The notes below the pieces were generated by a model. It was not told the DNA's origin. It did no database searches and saw only the letters and a program-made list of their open reading frames with translations. The translations under genes were made by a program, and so were the position numbers. DNA of 24,791 bases from GCA-002282575 sp964493995 (GTDB lineage: Bacteria > Pseudomonadota > Gammaproteobacteria > Thiomicrospirales > Thiomicrospiraceae), in NCBI GenBank assembly GCA_964493995.1, contig CAZBQD010000030.1, positions 1-24,791 on the forward strand, in the 5' to 3' direction. Shown one piece after another: positions 24,436 through 24,791 of this stretch; position 1 is the first letter of the stretch, and the number at the start of each line of letters is the position of its first letter.

Positions 24436-24465
24436 ACCTCTCGCAGCCCTCGGGTTGCCTGAGGT
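24436..24465 (+). other. Hairpin between S-layer stop and terminator
   Basis: An outer ACCTC/GAGGT stem (24436-24440 with 24461-24465) encloses a CAGCC-CTCG-GGTTG inner stem. It is not followed by a T run, so it is not itself a terminator; it may protect the mRNA 3' end. Confidence 0.4.
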
Positions 24466-24515
24466 TAAGCCTTACGCCTTCCTTGCGTTAGCAATAACAA
24501 AGGGAAGAGAAAAAG

Positions 24516-24547
24516 ACCCTCATCGGAAACGGTGGGGGTTTTTCTTT
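24516..24547 (+). terminator. Strong rho-independent terminator of the S-layer gene
   Basis: A 10-bp stem (24516-24525 with 24530-24539, two or three G-T pairs) closed by a GAAA tetraloop at 24526-24529, preceded by an A run and followed by TTTTTCTTT. This is close to an ideal intrinsic terminator and isolates the S-layer gene from the next one. Confidence 0.92.
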
Positions 24548-24586
24548 CCTATTGTGTTTTGTGTCAGAATGCAGTGGAAAAGGATG

Positions 24587-24595
24587 TGGTAGAAT
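24587..24595 (+). promoter_or_regulatory. Possible extended -10 promoter before the last gene
   Basis: TG-G-TAGAAT lies between the terminator and the small membrane-protein gene, with a predicted start near 24602. No -35 hexamer is visible at the right spacing. Confidence 0.35.
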
Positions 24596-24627
24596 AAAGT
24601 TCAACAGACTGGATGGAGAAAACCGAT

Positions 24628-24791
24628 ATGGGTAAATTAGACGCTGTTAAGGAAACTCTTAATAGCTTAAGGGCGGCAATAAATGTTATTACTGCTTTTT
24701 TAATTGCCCTTGGTGGTGCTATGGGTGCCTTGTATAATATAGTGGACCCCAGAGTCAAGACAAAAAATATTACGAGTTTAAGATGGTCTCC
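24628..24791 (+). CDS. Small membrane protein, start only (3' end outside window)
   Basis: Open from the ATG at 24628 to the window edge (54 full codons), with GGAG (24615-24618) nine bases upstream; an in-frame ATG at 24613 lacks a ribosome site. The first ~15 residues are amphipathic and charged, followed by one hydrophobic segment (about 17-42: N-V-I-T-A-F-L-I-A-L-G-G-A-M-G-A-L-Y) that looks like a transmembrane helix, then a basic stretch with D-P-R-V-K-T-K. I do not recognise the family. It has its own terminator-insulated unit, and codon use is unlike that of the S-layer gene (ordinary, AT-leaning). Real coding is likely but not certain. Confidence 0.5.
   Translation, partial: MGKLDAVKETLNSLRAAINVITAFLIALGGAMGALYNIVDPRVKTKNITSLRWS

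Noticed and set aside
1..24791. CRISPR arrays, tRNA/rRNA genes, insertion sequences, attachment sites
   Set aside because: No regular spaced repeats, cloverleaf-like or rRNA sequence, transposase or paired terminal repeats were seen.

Overview
The window looks like part of the cell-surface glycan and S-layer region of a Gram-negative bacterium, most likely a gammaproteobacterium. The base composition looks close to balanced by eye. Reasons for that placement: a glucose-6-phosphate isomerase / UDP-glucose-dehydrogenase-like pair flanks a Wzx-type polysaccharide cluster, there is an rfbBACD block and a Wzm/Wzt O-antigen-type ABC exporter, there are outer-membrane proteins with signal peptides, and there is a consensus CRP-type operator. 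The species cannot be named from this alone.

Left block, all on + (1-10727): the 3' end of pgi, a strongly diverged UDP-glucose dehydrogenase homologue, a Wzx-like flippase, a zinc-ribbon SAM methyltransferase, two family-2 glycosyltransferases of rhamnosyltransferase type, a WcaJ-like initiating phosphoglycosyl transferase, then rfbB-rfbA-rfbC-rfbD for dTDP-L-rhamnose. Genes overlap or nearly touch, so this is one or two operons building an undecaprenyl-linked, rhamnose-containing glycan. No Wzy polymerase is seen. The flippase-to-glycosyltransferase core is visibly more AT-rich than its flanks. rfbD lacks its usual C-terminal end exactly where it meets the next, convergent block.

Middle block, all on - (17545 down to 10742): wzm (ABC-2 permease), wzt (ATPase with a C-terminal glycan-recognition-type domain), a GNAT-like acyltransferase, a membrane acyltransferase-3 protein, and a 941-residue fusion of a PIG-L deacetylase with two family-2 glycosyltransferases. 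It reads as a second glycan-export operon driven from an extended -10 promoter at 17587-17595.

Right block, on + (17679-24791): an RTX-tailed M10 (serralysin-type) metalloprotease, a FecR-domain secreted protein overlapping a gene for a likely outer-membrane beta-barrel, an 840-residue RsaA-like S-layer protein with RTX repeats, a strong terminator, and the start of a small membrane protein. The S-layer gene has a perfect TGTGA-N6-TCACA operator placed for class II CRP activation and a structured leader of about 140 nt. The FecR gene has a weaker operator in nearly the same position.

Taken together, the middle and right blocks resemble a Caulobacter-type S-layer system: ABC-exported O-antigen as the anchor, an RTX metalloprotease like Sap, and an RsaA-like lattice protein. 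The type I secretion genes that such proteins need are not in the window.
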